Assembly: GCA_038396625.1 (NCBI GenBank)
Contig: CP121688.1
Span: forward strand, 992,001 to 1,056,000
Direction: 5' to 3'
DNA length: 64,000 nt
From: G038396625 sp038396625
GTDB lineage: Bacteria > Bacillota > Clostridia > Peptostreptococcales > Thermotaleaceae
Shown: one piece after another, positions 7,688-14,860 of the stretch
Layout of the letters: every line of letters starts with the position of its first letter
Numbering within the stretch: the stretch's first letter is position 1
The notes under the pieces: generated by a model
What the model saw: only the letters and a program-made list of their open reading frames with translations
The model's database searches: none
Told to the model about the DNA's origin: nothing
Program-made: the position numbers and the translations under genes

Positions 7688-8140
7688 ATGAAAAGAAAAA
7701 GCTTAATACTTTTAATGTCAGGAATCTTAATGGTAGGTGCATCAGTAGGTTTTGCTTATGCAGATGTCAAAAAAAATCAGGATCAAGAGTTAAGTAAAGT
7801 TAGTATTGAAAAGAAAGTGTGGGATAATGACGAGCAATTAGAAAATGATAATAACAACAAATATTATAAAGATATGATTAAAATTATGAAAAAAAATGGA
7901 TATGAAGATGCAGCAAATTATATGAAGAATAATGATTATAAAGCTATAGATGAATTTATGAATAATATGACAGATGAAGATTATAAGAATATGATTGACA
8001 TTATGAGAAGAAGTGGCTATGAAGACATGGCAGAAATGATGGAAAGCATAGATAAGGATACTATGGTTCAAATGCATAATGCTATGGGGGGCGCTGAAAA
8101 TTGTCATTCAGATGCTTCTAACATGATGGGTAGCTTTTAG
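7688..8140 (+). CDS. Secreted Met/Asp-rich helical repeat protein
   Basis: A 150-residue protein with a clear Sec signal peptide (about 1-26; MKRKSLILLMSGILMVG, then AYA-D). The mature part repeats a DMI(K/D)IM(K/R)(K/R)xGYED(A/M)A unit at about 58 and 97, with similar helices between and after. It ends NAMGGAENCHSDASNMMGSF. The mature region is rich in Met, Asp and Asn with a few His. AGGAGG lies upstream and a sigma-54 element at 7630. A secreted, sigma-54-dependent, Met-rich protein recalls ZraP, the metal-binding periplasmic partner of ZraSR, by position and composition only; no homology is claimed. A truncated copy exists at 47460-47740. Confidence 0.75.
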   Translation: MKRKSLILLMSGILMVGASVGFAYADVKKNQDQELSKVSIEKKVWDNDEQLENDNNNKYYKDMIKIMKKNGYEDAANYMKNNDYKAIDEFMNNMTDEDYKNMIDIMRRSGYEDMAEMMESIDKDTMVQMHNAMGGAENCHSDASNMMGSF

Positions 8141-8158
8141 ATTAAAATAATATAAAAA

Positions 8159-8225
8159 GCTCTGGTATATATTAATTACAAATGCTTAGAAACAATAATT
8201 AATATCAAATGGCCAGAGTTTTTTT
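8159..8225 (+). terminator. Terminator after the secreted repeat protein
   Basis: GCTCTGG at 8159-8165 pairs with CCAGAG near 8213-8218, with an inner TATTAATT/AATTAATA pairing. A run of seven T follows. Confidence 0.8.
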
Positions 8226-8233
8226 ATAAAAAC

Positions 8234-8256
8234 TTTATACCCCGTGGGGGTATAAA
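8234..8256 (+). promoter_or_regulatory. CsoR-type copper operator palindrome
   Basis: Core ATACCCCGTGGGGGTAT inside a longer TTTATAC/GTATAAA inverted repeat. This matches the known pseudo-palindrome of CsoR-family copper repressors (TACCCC-N2-GGGGTA type). It lies 27 bp before the HMA-protein ATG, at promoter position. No csoR gene is in the window. Confidence 0.75.
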
Positions 8257-8282
8257 ATGAAAAATGATTTTAGGAGGTTGTT

Positions 8283-8516
8283 ATGAAGAATCATACAGTT
8301 AAATTAAGACAGGGCAATATGCTTTGCCATAGATGTGTATTGAATGTTGTAAAAGCACTTAGTCAAATAAAAGGTATTCAACAATTTAATGTAAGTCTAG
8401 AAACGAAAACGATCAAGATTATATATAAGGGTAAAAAGCTTTCAAGAGAAATGATTATGCAGATTGTTAATGAAGCTATAACAAAAGGAAAGGTAACAAG
8501 CTTTGCTTTAGTATAG
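8283..8516 (+). CDS. Heavy-metal-associated (HMA) domain protein, copper chaperone-like
   Basis: Seventy-seven residues forming a single HMA ferredoxin-like fold. Metal motif MLCHRC (Cys at about 15 and 18, in place of the usual MxCxxC), followed by VLNVVKALSQIKGI, V(S)LETKTIKI and the C-terminal helix. AGGAGG lies 5 nt before the ATG. The CsoR-type operator upstream supports copper-responsive expression. It is followed at about 50 bp by an isoprenylcysteine methyltransferase-like membrane protein. CopZ-like copper delivery is the obvious role, but no CopA ATPase is present in the window. Confidence 0.8.
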   Translation: MKNHTVKLRQGNMLCHRCVLNVVKALSQIKGIQQFNVSLETKTIKIIYKGKKLSREMIMQIVNEAITKGKVTSFALV

Positions 8517-8568
8517 ATATAAGCGAATCAGTATACTGAATTATAAAAAAATGATGAGGAGGGTATAT

Positions 8569-9243
8569 ATGCATTATTTAGATCAATATGCATATGGATT
8601 ATGGGGCGCGGTTATATTTAACATTGTCATGTTTGGATTATTTGCTTGCCTAGCATTTAAACCAACAACCAAAAGAGACTGGAGAACTTTAGGAGCGTTT
8701 ACGGCTTTTCTTGTAGCCCTATTTAGTGAAATGTTTGGATATCCTCTAACAATCTATATTTTAACATCAATTTTAGGGAATAAATATCCTGTACTTGATC
8801 CATTTACACATATCAATGGACACTTATGGGTTACACTTGGAGGAGGATCAACAGTTCTATTTTCTATATTACATCCTTTAAGTAATATAGTCATCTTTGC
8901 TGGACTATTCATCATTGCAGTAGGGTGGAAAGGAATACATGCAGGGAAAGGTGAATTAGTCACTAGTGGGATATATAGATTTGTTCGTCATCCACAATAT
9001 AGTGGCTTTACCCTTACGATTATAGGATTTCTTATTCAATGGCCAACAATTATTACAGTAGTAATGGCACCTATACTTTTGATTATGTATAAAAGATTAT
9101 CGAAAAAAGAAGAGCGGGTAATGCTAGATACCTTTGGAGAAAAATACTTGGCGTATAAAAAGGAAGTGCCTGCATTTATTCCGAAGAAAATGATAACTTT
9201 TTCTGATATGACTGAGATTGTAAGTGGTTTTAGAAGATTGTAA
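8569..9243 (+). CDS. Isoprenylcysteine carboxyl methyltransferase-like (ICMT/PEMT fold) membrane protein
   Basis: A 224-residue integral membrane protein with five or more helices. The C-terminal part carries the SAM-binding signature of the ICMT/PEMT family: GIYRFVRHPQYSGFTLTIIG, then EERVMLDTFGEKYLAYKKEVPAFIPK. An ATG pair at 8551 overlaps AGGAGG at 8557-8562. The start at 8569 is 6 nt downstream of that site and is preferred. It follows the HMA gene and probably shares its CsoR-controlled transcript. The substrate of bacterial members is mostly unknown. A fragment of its 3' end recurs at 47743-47893. Confidence 0.75.
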   Translation: MHYLDQYAYGLWGAVIFNIVMFGLFACLAFKPTTKRDWRTLGAFTAFLVALFSEMFGYPLTIYILTSILGNKYPVLDPFTHINGHLWVTLGGGSTVLFSILHPLSNIVIFAGLFIIAVGWKGIHAGKGELVTSGIYRFVRHPQYSGFTLTIIGFLIQWPTIITVVMAPILLIMYKRLSKKEERVMLDTFGEKYLAYKKEVPAFIPKKMITFSDMTEIVSGFRRL

Positions 9244-9263
9244 AATGTGTATGTTGTAAAATT

Positions 9264-9304
9264 AGACCGATAAATCTACAAATGACTTATAGCGGTCTTT
9301 TTTA
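9264..9304 (+). terminator. Terminator after the ICMT-like gene
   Basis: AGACCG at 9264-9269 pairs with CGGTCT at 9293-9298, followed by six or more T. A recognisable copy is present in the duplicated relic near 47850-47890. Confidence 0.75.
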
Positions 9305-9436
9305 TTATAAAGATATTTTTATATACAGTTCACAAATAGATACTTCTTAAGAAATGACATGTTTTATACAACACAAAATGTGTGTGGTTTAACACACAAT
9401 AGCAAATAGATAGCCATAAATACACGGGTGAATAGT

Positions 9437-9452
9437 TGGCATGATAATTGCT
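9437..9452 (+). promoter_or_regulatory. Sigma-54 (-24/-12) promoter of the MGCCGGG peptide
   Basis: TGGCATGATAATTGCT has GG and GC at exact spacing. The predicted start is about 9464, 33 bp upstream of the ATG at 9497. A TGTGTG/ACACACA imperfect inverted repeat near 9379-9397 lies about 50 bp upstream and might be an activator site (speculative). Confidence 0.75.
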
Positions 9453-9496
9453 TTGTTAGTATGTAGTCTTAAAATAAATGTAGGAGGTGTTATAGA

Positions 9497-9664
9497 ATGG
9501 GATGCTGTGGAGGAGGAAACCATAATAATTACAGTAAGAAAAATCATATAAAGCCTGATATGAAAAGTGATAAGAAAAGTCATGAAAATGGTGGCTTTTC
9601 TGGATTAATACCAATATTGATATTAGTAATATTAGGTTTAGCAGCTGTTTATTTTCTAAAATAA
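9497..9664 (+). CDS. 55-residue membrane peptide with N-terminal CCGGG motif
   Basis: ATG at 9497 with AGGAGG about 8 nt upstream. The sequence starts MGCCGGGNHNNYSKKNH, has a Lys/Asp/Ser linker, then a C-terminal transmembrane helix (about 35-54). The topology is the reverse of the 6564 product, but the CCGG(G/H) metal- or thiol-type cluster is shared. A sigma-54 element lies directly upstream. Seven bases after its stop begins a transposase relic, so the original downstream context is lost. Confidence 0.65.
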   Translation: MGCCGGGNHNNYSKKNHIKPDMKSDKKSHENGGFSGLIPILILVILGLAAVYFLK

Positions 9665-9670
9665 GTATTT

Positions 9671-10415
9671 TTGACTACCTTTGGAAAGAATTATGCTAGA
9701 CGTTTTGAAGGCACAAAAGTATTTGAGCACATTTTTAATGGAATCTTAAAACAAGCCGTAGAGTCAGGTTTTGTGAAACCAGAAGAAGTATTGATAGATA
9801 GAACTCACGTAAAGGCAAGTGCTAATAAAAATAAACGTATGAAAGTATTAATTAAAGAGGAAGGTCGTCTCTATACTAAGCTTTTAGAAGAAGAAATCAA
9901 TATACAAAGGAAAGAAGAAGGGCTAAAACCTCTTAAAAAAAACCGAAGTGAAGCAACGACAGATTAGTAAAAGTCCCGTTGATCCAGATGCAGGATTATT
10001 CTACAAAAACGAAAGAGAACGAATGTTTTGTTACTCCATGAATACAGCATGTGATAAAAATGGGTTTGTTTTGGGTGTTCATGTCAGTGCAGGAAATGTA
10101 CATGATAGTGTAAACTTCAATCCAATCTTTACACAGGTGCAGGAAAGATTTCCAGAATTGAAATTTTCAAGGATAGATAGAGAGGGTTATAGATTATACT
10201 ACTGGTCGGAACACCTAGAAGAAGCCAATCATTTAAGACATACAAAGTACAATAAAGAACTTTATGCATTACGTTCACAGACAATAGAGCGAGTATTTGC
10301 AGACTTTAAAGAAAAGCATGGCATGCGTTACACCCAGTACCGAGGGATTAAAAAAGTGAGTGACGAAGCAATGCTTGCTTTTACATGTATGAATATGAAA
10401 AAAATAGCAAATTAG
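9671..10415 (+). pseudogene. IS1182-family transposase relic (frameshifted, internally deleted)
   Basis: Two overlapping reading frames together resemble an IS1182 (DDE) transposase. The first (9671-9967) has FGKNYARRFEGTKVFEHIF and VLIDRTHVKASANKNKR. The second (9948-10415) has YSMNTACDKNGFVLGVHVSAGNVHDSVNF and then ERVFADFKEKHGMRYTQYRG. The N-terminal start is missing, a frameshift lies near 9950, and about 100 residues between the NVHDS region and the C-terminal block are deleted. It cannot encode an active transposase. It abuts the sigma-54-linked small gene and marks the left edge of the accessory region. Confidence 0.85.
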
Positions 10416-10501
10416 AAATGGAAGAAGGTGGCATAGAGCTACTCTTTTCCAATTTTTGTCCAAAATTTTATAAATTTTAGGTCAAAAAGATAAAAAAAGA
10501 A

Positions 10502-10540
10502 AAACTCAGCTTGGAATCTTTCGATTCAAGACTGAGGTTT
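10502..10540. terminator. Hairpin downstream of the transposase relic
   Basis: Interrupted stem CTCAG...GAATC / GATTC...CTGAG with an A-rich left flank and T-rich right flank. It could be a terminator or a former IS end. Confidence 0.55.
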
Positions 10541-10553
10541 GTCTACAATCTGA

Positions 10554-10573
10554 AAGCCTGATTGATCAGGCTT
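10554..10573. repeat. Perfect 20-bp palindrome
   Basis: AAGCCTGAT-TG-ATCAGGCTT, 9-bp arms with a 2-bp centre. No T run follows. Position between two terminator-like hairpins suggests a terminator remnant or protein-binding site. Confidence 0.5.
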
Positions 10574-10620
10574 GTTCCTTATTTATTCATTAATGCTCTC
10601 AACATGCTGTTCATTTCTTG

Positions 10621-10654
10621 AAAAAGACCTATGACCAAGACAAGTCTTGGCCAT
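10621..10654 (-). terminator. Terminator of minus-strand yjcZ-like gene
   Basis: ATGACCAAGAC at 10631-10641 pairs with GTCTTGGCCAT at 10644-10654. The minus-strand transcript continues into CTTTTTC. The same hairpin with a longer loop follows the second yjcZ copy at 20498-20534. Confidence 0.65.
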
Positions 10655-10722
10655 AATGAGTATTAGCAATTCAGTATTTATAATGTAACAGGATAGTCGT
10701 AAATACTATTGTACCTTAATCC

Positions 10723-10848
10723 CTAGTATCCTCCGAAAAATCCACCGAATCCTCCGTAACAGTTACAGAAAAGGATGACTAATAATAGGAAAAAGAACAA
10801 CAATTCACTCCCATTATTGAATAATCCACCGGCGCCTCCGTTAGCCAT
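10723..10848 (-). CDS. YjcZ-family sporulation-associated tiny membrane protein (copy 1)
   Basis: Forty-one residues, MANGGAGGLFNNGSELLFFF... then LLLVILFCNC and YGGFGGFFGGY: a Gly-rich head, one hydrophobic helix and a Gly/Tyr tail, typical of YjcZ/YuaF-like peptides made during sporulation. AGGGAGG lies about 8 nt before the ATG at 10848. A second copy in the opposite orientation is at 20299, and homology extends over more than 100 bp of upstream DNA. A sigma-K-like promoter is conserved in both. The peptide probably sits in a spore membrane; its molecular role is unknown. Confidence 0.8.
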   Translation of the reverse strand: MANGGAGGLFNNGSELLFFFLLLVILFCNCYGGFGGFFGGY

Positions 10849-10906
10849 ATCTCATACCTCCCTTACTTATATCATGTAGTATCTAGGCTTTATCCTTGCC
10901 CTAGTA

Positions 10907-10934
10907 TAAGTTATGCATAAGAACTCAAAGGTGT
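10907..10934 (-). promoter_or_regulatory. Sigma-K-like promoter of yjcZ copy 1
   Basis: On the minus strand a -35 AC is followed after 17 nt by CATAACTTA, fitting the sigma-K form AC-N16/17-CATAnnnTA. Both elements and the spacing are conserved upstream of copy 2. Confidence 0.5.
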
Positions 10935-10984
10935 TACAACTATCACTTTGCAATAAATAATTTAAAGGTTGATGTTAGTATATA

Positions 10985-11090
10985 TTTTACTTTCTTAGTC
11001 TTTAGTTTAAGAAGCATTAGCTATTAGAGTTTGTTGTTCCTAAATGGCAGTTGTATATATATGCCTAGTATTACACCTTTTATATATTCT
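10985..11090 (+). repeat. About 100-bp imperfect repeat, copy 1
   Basis: Shares TTTAAGAAG(C/T)ATTA, TGTTGTTC(C/T)TAAATGG and TTGTATATATATGC(C/T)TAG, in the same order and spacing, with 21545-21650. Both copies lie between a minus-strand spore-type gene and a plus-strand redox gene. It has no reading frame. Regulatory DNA or a small RNA is possible. Confidence 0.6.
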
Positions 11091-11247
11091 CGCATAAATA
11101 AATATTTTTTCACAATTGTGGAAAACTATTGGTGAAATAGTTTCTTTCCTCTACAGAAAGAACAGGAAACGATAGACATATTCAAATGCGCTTCATAAGT
11201 ATATTGTATGTTTTTTACCAAAAACAAAAAAGGAGTTGTGCAAAGGT

Positions 11248-11937
11248 ATGTTTAAACATGATAAACAATTATTAAGAGAAGTAAATGTAGAAAGACCCAA
11301 CCCTCAATATGCAGCATTGCTACAGGAACAGCTCGGGGGTCCTAATGGTGAATTAAAGGCTGCGTTACAATATCTTTCCCAAAGCTTTCGCATCAAAGAC
11401 CCTGCTATTAAGGATGTATTTTTAGATATTGCTTCTGAAGAATTAAGTCATATGGAAATGGTAGCACAAACCATTAATCTATTAAACGGGCATAAGGTTG
11501 ATGCAGATCAAACACCAGCAGGTGAAATTGAAACACATACATTAAGTGGACTAGCTCCGGCGCTCATAAATGCTTCTGGCGCGCCCTTTACGGCAAACTA
11601 TGTGAATGTAACAGGAGATATTGCCGCTGACTTATTATCCAATATTGCAGCAGAGCAAAGAGCTAAAGTTGTTTATGAATATTTACATCGTCAAATAAAG
11701 GATCGATATGTACGAGAAACCATAGATTTTCTACTAAACCGCGAAGAAGCGCATAATGCCCTATTTAGGGAAGCATTAAACAAAGTACAAGATCGTGCTT
11801 CTAATAAGGATTTTGGTGTTACAAAGGATTCAAAATTGTATTTTGATTTGTCCACCCCTGGAAAGTTTTTTGAATCTCCTAATCCTACTCCCCCTAGTTT
11901 TGCAGATCCAAGAAAATCTACAGAAATACCAAATTAG
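11248..11937 (+). CDS. Manganese catalase family protein (CotJC-like spore protein)
   Basis: A non-haem dimanganese catalase (2 H2O2 to O2 and water), of the family that includes spore-coat CotJC. The four-helix bundle ligands are visible: GGPNGELKAALQYLSQSF, EELSHMEMVAQT, AEQRAKVVYEYLH and REEAHNALFREAL, the two ExxH pairs being the Mn ligands. At 229 residues it has the short C-terminal tail of the clostridial form. A TTG at 11236 directly abuts AGGAG, so ATG 11248 is preferred, though its 12-nt spacing is long. Neighbouring YjcZ and DUF421/DUF4363 genes suggest a sporulation role in oxidant defence. Confidence 0.85.
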   Translation: MFKHDKQLLREVNVERPNPQYAALLQEQLGGPNGELKAALQYLSQSFRIKDPAIKDVFLDIASEELSHMEMVAQTINLLNGHKVDADQTPAGEIETHTLSGLAPALINASGAPFTANYVNVTGDIAADLLSNIAAEQRAKVVYEYLHRQIKDRYVRETIDFLLNREEAHNALFREALNKVQDRASNKDFGVTKDSKLYFDLSTPGKFFESPNPTPPSFADPRKSTEIPN

Positions 11938-11951
11938 CGTATAGCTTTGTA

Positions 11952-11996
11952 TATATCAAACGAAGAATATTTTGTAAATATTCTTCGTTTGATATA
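11952..11996. terminator. 45-bp perfect hairpin after the Mn catalase
   Basis: Two 21-nt arms, starting TATATCAAACGAAGAATATT, are exactly complementary around a 3-nt loop (TGT). No T run follows, but it sits just after the catalase stop and before the next gene's ribosome binding site. It could stabilise mRNA, terminate weakly or bind a protein. Confidence 0.6.
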
Positions 11997-12026
11997 AGGT
12001 ATACACTTTAGGGAGGAGCAACGAAG

Positions 12027-12398
12027 TTGAAAAACAAAACTGTTAATTTAGTATTGATTTTATGGGTGATAGGCATATTCCTAAGTTATTTTACTATTAG
12101 ACAGCAAATTTTTGATAATCATTCGTTCGTAGAAAAAATCGACACCCTTGAAAGATATGCAAAAGAAAATGATTGGGAAGAAGCAAAGGAAATTGCTCAA
12201 AACTTAAAAACAGATTGGTCGAAAATAAAACCTTGGGTTGCATTTAATTATGCTGAAGAAGATTTTTCTACTTTTGAGCATGCACTGTATAGCATCATTG
12301 GTGGGGTAGAAGTAGAAGATATGGCATTGATATTACCGAATACAATGATTGCAAAAGATTTGTGGATAAACTTTCAACGTCTTGTACCTGAACCATAA
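12027..12398 (+). CDS. DUF4363 family membrane-anchored protein
   Basis: A 123-residue protein with one N-terminal transmembrane helix (about 6-24) and a helical extracytoplasmic domain rich in charged residues (ERYAKENDWEEAKEIAQNLK, KIKPWVAFNYAEEDF, HALYSIIGGVEVED). This is the DUF4363 pattern. The start is TTG at 12027, with GGGAGG 10 nt upstream. It is followed 17 bp later by a DUF421 protein; the DUF4363-DUF421 pair is a recurrent gene couple in spore-forming Firmicutes. Function unknown. Confidence 0.75.
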   Translation: MKNKTVNLVLILWVIGIFLSYFTIRQQIFDNHSFVEKIDTLERYAKENDWEEAKEIAQNLKTDWSKIKPWVAFNYAEEDFSTFEHALYSIIGGVEVEDMALILPNTMIAKDLWINFQRLVPEP

Positions 12399-12415
12399 AT
12401 AGGGAGTGTGAAATC

Positions 12416-13108
12416 ATGGAGATGACTATATATATCGCCCGTTGTATCATTATGCTAATGGTTGCTTGGGCGGGCGCAAGAATGATGGGAAAGAAATCTA
12501 TTGCTGAAATGACATCTTATGACTTAGTAGCCCTGATGTTATTTACTACAGTTGCTGCAGAACCTTTGGTTTACAAAATTCCTTCGAAAGCTTCAATAGG
12601 GGTAGCTGCAATTGTAATTGCTACGACTTTTATAGGAATGCTTTCTTTGAAAAAATTCTTTTATCATCTAGATACTAAGCCTATTATTGTGATTGTTAAA
12701 GGACAAATTTTAGAAAAAGAGTTACAAAGGATTCGTATGAACATTCCTCTACTTGTTTCAGAATTAAGACAGAAGGGGTATCAAAATGTAGCTGACGTCG
12801 AATTTGCTATCTTAGAACCCAGTGGGAAGCTATCTGTCATTCCTAAATCTCAAGCTCGACCTGTTCAACCAAGTGACTTGACAATCGCTACATCCCCTGT
12901 AAATCTAAGTTTTCCCATTATTATTGACGGAAAAATCAACAAGGAAAATCTAGCTTATGCGATGAAAGATGAAGCTTGGCTGATGGAACAATTAAAAATG
13001 TTTGGTGTAGACAAAGTGGAAAATGTGCTTTTGGCACAGATGGATTCTCAAAGCAAGCTATATGTAGATAAGAAACATAAAGAAGTAAAAGTCCCAAATG
13101 TATTTTAG
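12416..13108 (+). CDS. DUF421 (YetF-like) membrane protein
   Basis: A 230-residue protein with three N-terminal helices (about 3-80; GARMMGKKSIAEMTSYDLV is the family signature) and a cytoplasmic alpha/beta domain (NIPLLVSELRQKGYQNVADVEFAILEPSGKLSVIPK). Family members are implicated in spore germination or envelope functions, but the biochemistry is not settled. The C-terminal half is longer than in YetF and may carry an extra domain. It is cotranscribed with the DUF4363 gene. Confidence 0.85.
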   Translation: MEMTIYIARCIIMLMVAWAGARMMGKKSIAEMTSYDLVALMLFTTVAAEPLVYKIPSKASIGVAAIVIATTFIGMLSLKKFFYHLDTKPIIVIVKGQILEKELQRIRMNIPLLVSELRQKGYQNVADVEFAILEPSGKLSVIPKSQARPVQPSDLTIATSPVNLSFPIIIDGKINKENLAYAMKDEAWLMEQLKMFGVDKVENVLLAQMDSQSKLYVDKKHKEVKVPNVF

Positions 13109-13235
13109 ACCATGCTATAAAAAATGGGTAAAATGTCCATATATTTGCAATTTATATTATTCATTTTTCTACGAATACTATAATATATAAAGCCTTCCAT
13201 GAAGTACATCTATGGATAAAGAAGGTTGATATCTA

Positions 13236-13475
13236 ATGAATTTAAAACATCAGCTAAATATCCATTTAAAAGATATACAGCAAGCTATTGCAGATTATGA
13301 GGTAATATTAGAAAAACCAGAAGTGCAATCATCACTGGATATGAAACATTTTGTTAAAAATAAGCTTCAATACTATACAAAACGGAAACAAGAGTATATG
13401 CAATGTTTGGCGATGTTAGAATATATTGAAGAAACGGTGGGCGCAGAGGGGTTAAGAGAAATATTGGAGGGATAA
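13236..13475 (+). CDS. Small helical protein of unknown function
   Basis: Seventy-nine residues, predicted all-helical (MNLKHQLNIHLKDIQQAIAD, KNKLQYYTKRKQEYMQCLAM), with no membrane segment or metal motif. A weak GAAGG site precedes the ATG. The next small gene begins 4 bp after the stop, so the pair is probably cotranscribed. I do not recognise the family. Confidence 0.55.
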   Translation: MNLKHQLNIHLKDIQQAIADYEVILEKPEVQSSLDMKHFVKNKLQYYTKRKQEYMQCLAMLEYIEETVGAEGLREILEG

Positions 13476-13478
13476 AGT

Positions 13479-13670
13479 ATGACGGTAGATGCAAAATTTA
13501 TTCTAAATTTACAAGGTAAGGATTATATAACCTATGAGGGATTATTGGATGCAGCCCATAAAAAAGGTCTTAAGGAGATAGAGACAGAGCTGATTTCCTA
13601 TAATGGAGAATTACGAAAGGTTTGTACTGAATTATTAGAGAGGAGTCAAGTTTCAACGCATCTACAATAG
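13479..13670 (+). CDS. Small protein of unknown function
   Basis: Sixty-three residues starting MTVDAKFILNLQGKDYITYE, then LLDAAHKKGLKEIETELISY. It has a mixed alpha/beta profile with no signal or helix spanning a membrane. TTGGAGG lies 7 nt upstream of the ATG and overlaps the end of the previous gene. The sequence is faintly reminiscent of phage or plasmid accessory proteins, but I cannot assign it. Confidence 0.5.
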   Translation: MTVDAKFILNLQGKDYITYEGLLDAAHKKGLKEIETELISYNGELRKVCTELLERSQVSTHLQ

Positions 13671-13693
13671 CGAGCTTTTAAAAGGGGTAGTTT

Positions 13694-13750
13694 ATGAAGA
13701 CGCTTACCATAATGACAAAAATATGGAAGTATTTTAAAGAAAAATTATAG
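13694..13750 (+). CDS. Possible 18-residue peptide
   Basis: ATG at 13694 preceded by AAAGGGG at 9 nt; product MKTLTIMTKIWKYFKEKL, a basic amphipathic helix. Only the ribosome binding site and position at the end of a small-gene cluster support it. Confidence 0.25.
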   Translation: MKTLTIMTKIWKYFKEKL

Positions 13751-13821
13751 GTTTCCTATGATGATTGCATGAGAGGTCTCATTAAAATATTTAGAAATTA
13801 TGATAGTGGATGGTTAAAAAA

Positions 13822-13845
13822 GACTGGTAAATTCCCTTACCAGTC
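13822..13845. terminator. Bidirectional terminator between convergent small genes
   Basis: GACTGGTAA/TTACCAGTC with a 6-nt loop, flanked by A6 on the left and CTTTT on the right, so it can serve both strands. Confidence 0.8.
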
Positions 13846-13858
13846 CTTTTCTAACCCC

Positions 13859-14116
13859 TTATTGTTCAATAAACTCAACCGTTCCGCCGGCCTGTTTAAT
13901 TGCATTGACCAACGTACTAACACCATTTCCTCCATTTAAAAGAGGAATTCTTACGATTAAGCATATTCCTCCTGGAGAGCTAATTTCGATGAGATTGAGT
14001 AGATTGATTACAGCTCCTGGAGGAATATTAATTCTTATTAGTGTTCCAGGTAGTTGTGGACAATCTTCTTGTTGTTGGGCGCTGACATTGTTGAGACTTA
14101 CTGGAGTTACTTGCAT
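13859..14116 (-). CDS. Small hydrophobic-patch protein of unknown function
   Basis: Eighty-five residues starting MQVTPVSLNNVSAQQQEDCP. It then has two beta-like hydrophobic segments, LIRINIPPGAVINLLNLIEI and GGICLIVRIPLL, and a C-terminal LVNAIKQAGGTVEFIEQ. The upstream ATGs at 14143 and 14137 precede the ribosome binding site. ATG 14116 has AGGAGG 10 nt upstream and is chosen. The repeated PG(A/G) turn between hydrophobic strands recalls small coat or shell proteins, but no family is recognised. Its neighbourhood is spore-rich. Confidence 0.55.
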   Translation of the reverse strand: MQVTPVSLNNVSAQQQEDCPQLPGTLIRINIPPGAVINLLNLIEISSPGGICLIVRIPLLNGGNGVSTLVNAIKQAGGTVEFIEQ

Positions 14117-14542
14117 GGATGATCTACCTCCTTTCATTTTCAATACACAGTATTCAGTTTATAGGACAAAGGTGACAAACTTTCTTGAAAAAGAATCCTT
14201 TTAATAAGGCCAGATAAATTACAACAGCACGATTCTATGATTCTCATATCAAAAACTGCTATTGTTATTTTTGTGATGTAGCTCTTAGATTGTTGATGTA
14301 TCCGTTTACCTTGATTTTTAAAGTAAAGTTATTGATATATCCAGTCCAAAGCAATGTATATTCCCAGAATAAATATATTTAGATTCTATGATATAGAGGG
14401 TTAACAGATGAATTCCGAGTAGATTAGAAAGTTATACACAGTAAAAACTTAACTTTTAATAAATAAGCAAGCTAAAAGGCTGGAAAATGGGCGCAACAAA
14501 GTTTATTAAGGAAAGTTATCTAAGGCGGGAGTAATTTCTAGT
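14117..14542. other. Intergenic stretch with no supported feature
   Basis: About 425 bp of AT-rich sequence. The left 60 bp is the upstream region of the minus-strand gene. The right part leads into an IS3 fragment and may be decayed insertion-sequence DNA. I see no gene with a ribosome binding site. Confidence 0.4.
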
Positions 14543-14734
14543 ATGAGTAGACTAGGTAACCCTTATAATAACGCTCTTATGGAGTCGGTTTATAAATCAT
14601 CGAAAACAGGGTTGCTAATTAATTACAAATTTGGAATCCTACAAAAAGCAAAGAATGCAGTAATTGAGTATATAGAAATATTCTATAGCACCAAAAGGCT
14701 GCACTCTTCATTGGGTTATGTTTTACTAAATTAG
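14543..14734 (+). pseudogene. IS3-family transposase C-terminal fragment
   Basis: Sixty-three codons matching the end of the IS3 OrfB integrase core: MSRLGNPYNNALMES (carrying the catalytic Glu of DDE), then VIEYIEIFYSTKRLHSSLGY. Everything upstream, including the two Asp, is missing. It marks another decayed insertion in the accessory region. Confidence 0.85.
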
Positions 14735-14860
14735 TTTGAAATGTAATTTTAAAATATGCCTTAACCATGTGTACAGTAAACTGTAGAAAATCCAGAAGGT
14801 TTAAGGAGAATGTGTCCAAAGAACTATATTAACATTATTATTTATAATTTTTATTGCCAT

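Noticed and set aside
9389..9583. A minus-strand frame overlapping 9497-9664
   Set aside because: No ribosome binding site; it is the complement of a well-supported small gene and its promoter.
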